Source of the DNA: an uncultured bacterium
GTDB lineage: Bacteria; Planctomycetota; Phycisphaerae; Phycisphaerales; SM1A02
Assembly (NCBI GenBank): GCA_903831295.1
Contig: CAIKXA010000051.1
Coordinates: forward strand, 1-64,000
DNA: 64,000 nt
Direction of reading: 5' to 3'
Shown here: positions 62,323-64,000 of the stretch, in pieces
Layout: each line of letters starts with the position of its first letter
How positions within the stretch are numbered: the stretch's first letter is position 1
Position numbers and translations under genes: made by a program
The notes under the pieces: model-generated
What the model saw: only the letters and a program-made list of their open reading frames with translations
Databases searched by the model: none
What the model was told of the DNA's origin: nothing

Positions 62323-62511
62323 TCAATCCTTGCTGATCATGCTGTCCGCGACCATTGAACGCCCAAGACGGGTTCGCCGACACGCATCACGCAACGCCGC
62401 CAATTCCGTGGCGTCTGGAGTTTCATCCACCTCAGGGCGACGAACAACTTCAAAGTCATCTTTGGAGATGCTCGGCTTGGCAATGGATGGGGTCGCGTTT
62501 CGATTTTCCAT
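62323..62511 (-). CDS. Possible small protein of 62 residues between uvrB and uvrA
   Basis: The ORF starts at an ATG with TAAGG seven bases upstream and is followed by a terminator on the same strand (62212-62246), which supports expression. The sequence is hydrophilic and charged: SISKDDFEVVRRPEVDETPD in the first half, and a helix AALRDACRRTRLGR in the second. No family is recognised. It is opposite in direction to the uvr genes. The evidence is indirect, and it may be a chance ORF. Confidence 0.55.
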   Translation of the reverse strand: MENRNATPSIAKPSISKDDFEVVRRPEVDETPDATELAALRDACRRTRLGRSMVADSMISKD

Positions 62512-62751
62512 ATCCGTACCTTAGGCAGACAAGTGACTTTTTGGTATATCGGCTGAAACTACAAGTTACGCCGCAAGAAATTCCTATCCACTCCTACCAT
62601 GCCTCTATCTACACATATTTCCACCACAAAGACCGAAAGAAACATACGTTATCGTAAATTTAGCAAATTGCAGAGCGCCTTGGCATCTTTATTGATCCTA
62701 TAAGTAACCCCCCAGACTGAGTCGCATGCCTAAATTCATAATGGAACTTGA
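62512..62751. other. A+T-rich intergenic region upstream of uvrA
   Basis: About 240 bases with clearly lower G+C than the surroundings, between the small minus-strand ORF and uvrA. A TATAAG hexamer (62699-62704) could be a -10 element for uvrA, but no matching -35 is placed correctly. I saw no clear inverted-repeat SOS box. It probably contains promoters for both divergent genes. Confidence 0.35.
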
Positions 62752-64000
62752 ATGAGCGAACCCAAACGCGAAATCCAAATTGTAAATGCATGCGAGCACA
62801 ATTTGAAATCGCTCTCGCTGTCCATTCCTCGTGATCAACTTGTGGTGTTCACGGGCGTGTCTGGCAGCGGCAAAAGTAGTTTGGCGTTTGACACCATCTT
62901 TGCGGAGGGTCAACGCAAATACATGGAGAGTCTCTCCGCGTATGCGCGGCAATTTCTAAACCAAATGCAGAAACCGAATGTGGAACGGATTGATGGTCTT
63001 CCGCCCACGATCGCTATCCAACAACGCGGTGGCGGACACACGCCCCGCAGCACGGTGGCCACCACCACGGAAATCTACGACGCGATGCGTTTGCTATGGG
63101 CGCGTTGCGGCACGCCAACATGTTGGCACCGCGACGGCGACGGAAAAATTTGCGGCCGGGAAATCACCGCCATGAGCGCCACGCAAATCACGGACTCCAT
63201 TCTTGATGCATTTGCCGGCAAACGCGTCATGTTGGCGGCCACCGTGATTCGCGCGCGCAAAGGATTTCATAAAGATGTGCTTGAAGCTTTGCAGAAACAA
63301 GGCTTGGTGCGCGCGCGTGTGGATGGAAAATTGATCGACATCCGCGAGGCGCTTAAAGCTGGCGGCGAAAATCCACTTGCCATTGGCCGCTACGAATTGC
63401 ACACCATTGAAGCGATCTTGGATCGCATTGTTCCCGCTCAAAGTGATCGACAACGATTGGCTGAAAGCGTGGAGACCGTGTTGAAACTTGGCGCCGGAAG
63501 CGCCCTTGCCTTGGTGGAGGACGGCGCGAATTGGAAAGAGCATCGATTTAGCGAGAAGTTGGCGTGCCCAGAACATCCCGAGTGCTCGCTTGCAGAACTT
63601 GAGCCAAGATTATTTTCATTCAACTCGCCGCAAGGCGCGTGCGCGGCGTGCAGTGGGCTTGGTCAAATTCAGGAATTTGACGCCGAACTTGTGGTGGCCA
63701 ATCCCGACGCTGGAGTTGCCGATGGCGCCATTGAACCTTGGCGGCGCAATGGTCGTCGCATGAACATTTATTACGGCAGAATTCTGCGGGCTTTCTGCAC
63801 ATTTTTCAAGATTGAACGCGAGCTGCCCTATTCCAAATTGCCGCCACGAATTCGCCGCTATCTCATGGATGGAATTCCCGAGGAAGACGCCGAAAAACTT
63901 GGCGTGAAGTTTGAGGGCGTGTTGCCAAACTTGCGCCGCCGCTATCTGGAATCCGAAAGTGAATTTGTGAAGGAGCGGCTGGTTCATTACATGCGCGGAG
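62752..64000 (+). CDS. uvrA: Excinuclease ABC subunit UvrA (5' part, truncated by window end)
   Basis: About 416 residues of the roughly 950 expected are inside the window. UvrA loads UvrB on damaged DNA. The first ATPase domain has LKSLSLSIPRDQLVVFTGVS and Walker A TGVSGSGKSSLAFDT (about 34-48), followed by YMESLSAYARQFLNQM and the insertion domains. A zinc module is seen in ACPEHPECSLAELEPRLFSF, then NSPQGACAACSGLGQ. The first cysteine pair is spaced C-x5-C instead of the common C-x2-C. The start ATG is preceded by GGAAC at a suitable distance. Confidence 0.95.
   Translation, partial: MSEPKREIQIVNACEHNLKSLSLSIPRDQLVVFTGVSGSGKSSLAFDTIFAEGQRKYMESLSAYARQFLNQMQKPNVERIDGLPPTIAIQQRGGGHTPRSTVATTTEIYDAMRLLWARCGTPTCWHRDGDGKICGREITAMSATQITDSILDAFAGKRVMLAATVIRARKGFHKDVLEALQKQGLVRARVDGKLIDIREALKAGGENPLAIGRYELHTIEAILDRIVPAQSDRQRLAESVETVLKLGAGSALALVEDGANWKEHRFSEKLACPEHPECSLAELEPRLFSFNSPQGACAACSGLGQIQEFDAELVVANPDAGVADGAIEPWRRNGRRMNIYYGRILRAFCTFFKIERELPYSKLPPRIRRYLMDGIPEEDAEKLGVKFEGVLPNLRRRYLESESEFVKERLVHYMRG

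Overview
The window looks like chromosomal DNA of a Gram-negative bacterium, most probably a planctomycete of the Phycisphaerae type. This is inferred from the lipid A gene lpxB, the full MoxR/Bat locus, the secreted proteins with CC/WD cysteine motifs, the clustered SPFH proteins and several large secreted proteins that I cannot place in any family. No rRNA or other decisive marker is present. Most genes use GGAG-type ribosome binding sites. Genes are packed in operons with many 1-8 base overlaps. Three tRNA genes are present (Glu-CTC, Ser-GCT, Ser-CGA). None encodes its CCA end, which fits the CCA-adding enzyme encoded near 53 kb. I see no insertion sequence, prophage, integrase or CRISPR array.

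Layout. 0-2.8 kb: tRNA-Glu, a nucleosidase-type phosphorylase, nadD and an acidic protein of unknown role. 2.9-8.0 kb: a complete branched-chain amino acid type ABC importer (livKHMGF, minus strand) whose LivG carries an unusual hydrophobic insertion; lpxB lies upstream. 9.4-15.4 kb: aspS, trxB with an unknown secreted protein, and purD. 15.6-19.7 kb: a 1332-residue secreted subtilisin-family protein with a strong terminator. 19.7-25.9 kb: a GbsR/MarR-type regulator, tRNA-Ser, a TerC protein, sucC, a HAD phosphatase, two unknown proteins and a beta-hydroxyacid dehydrogenase.

26.1-34.9 kb is an eight-gene MoxR-DUF58-DUF4381-BatA-BatB-BatC-BatD-BatE locus, probably one transcription unit. Two of its proteins contain fresh-looking tandem repeats: three identical 48-bp units and 15 KQDQ units. 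It is followed by tRNA-Ser(CGA), rpoZ, a ClC-type chloride transporter and rnpA. The 3' end of a minus-strand yidD runs antisense into rnpA.

37.6-49.6 kb holds the least familiar assembly. A minus-strand cluster encodes three consecutive SPFH (HflK/HflC-like) membrane proteins, an ABC-2 ATPase with a long tail, a 680-residue ABC-2 permease with a large outer domain, a 651-residue membrane-anchored protein, a fumarylacetoacetase-family enzyme and YidD. A second ABC-2 permease is divergent from it. I regard this as the best candidate for an undescribed membrane system. 49.7-52.7 kb: a small membrane protein and two adjacent exported ClpP/crotonase-fold proteins, one with an apparently degenerate active site. 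52.7-56.3 kb: a tightly overlapping operon of a TIM-barrel protein, cmk, plsC and cca. 56.4-60.0 kb: gcvH overlapping a LolD/MacB-type ATPase and its FtsX-type permease. 60.1-64.0 kb: uvrB, a small minus-strand ORF with its own terminator, and the 5' part of uvrA, which runs off the window.
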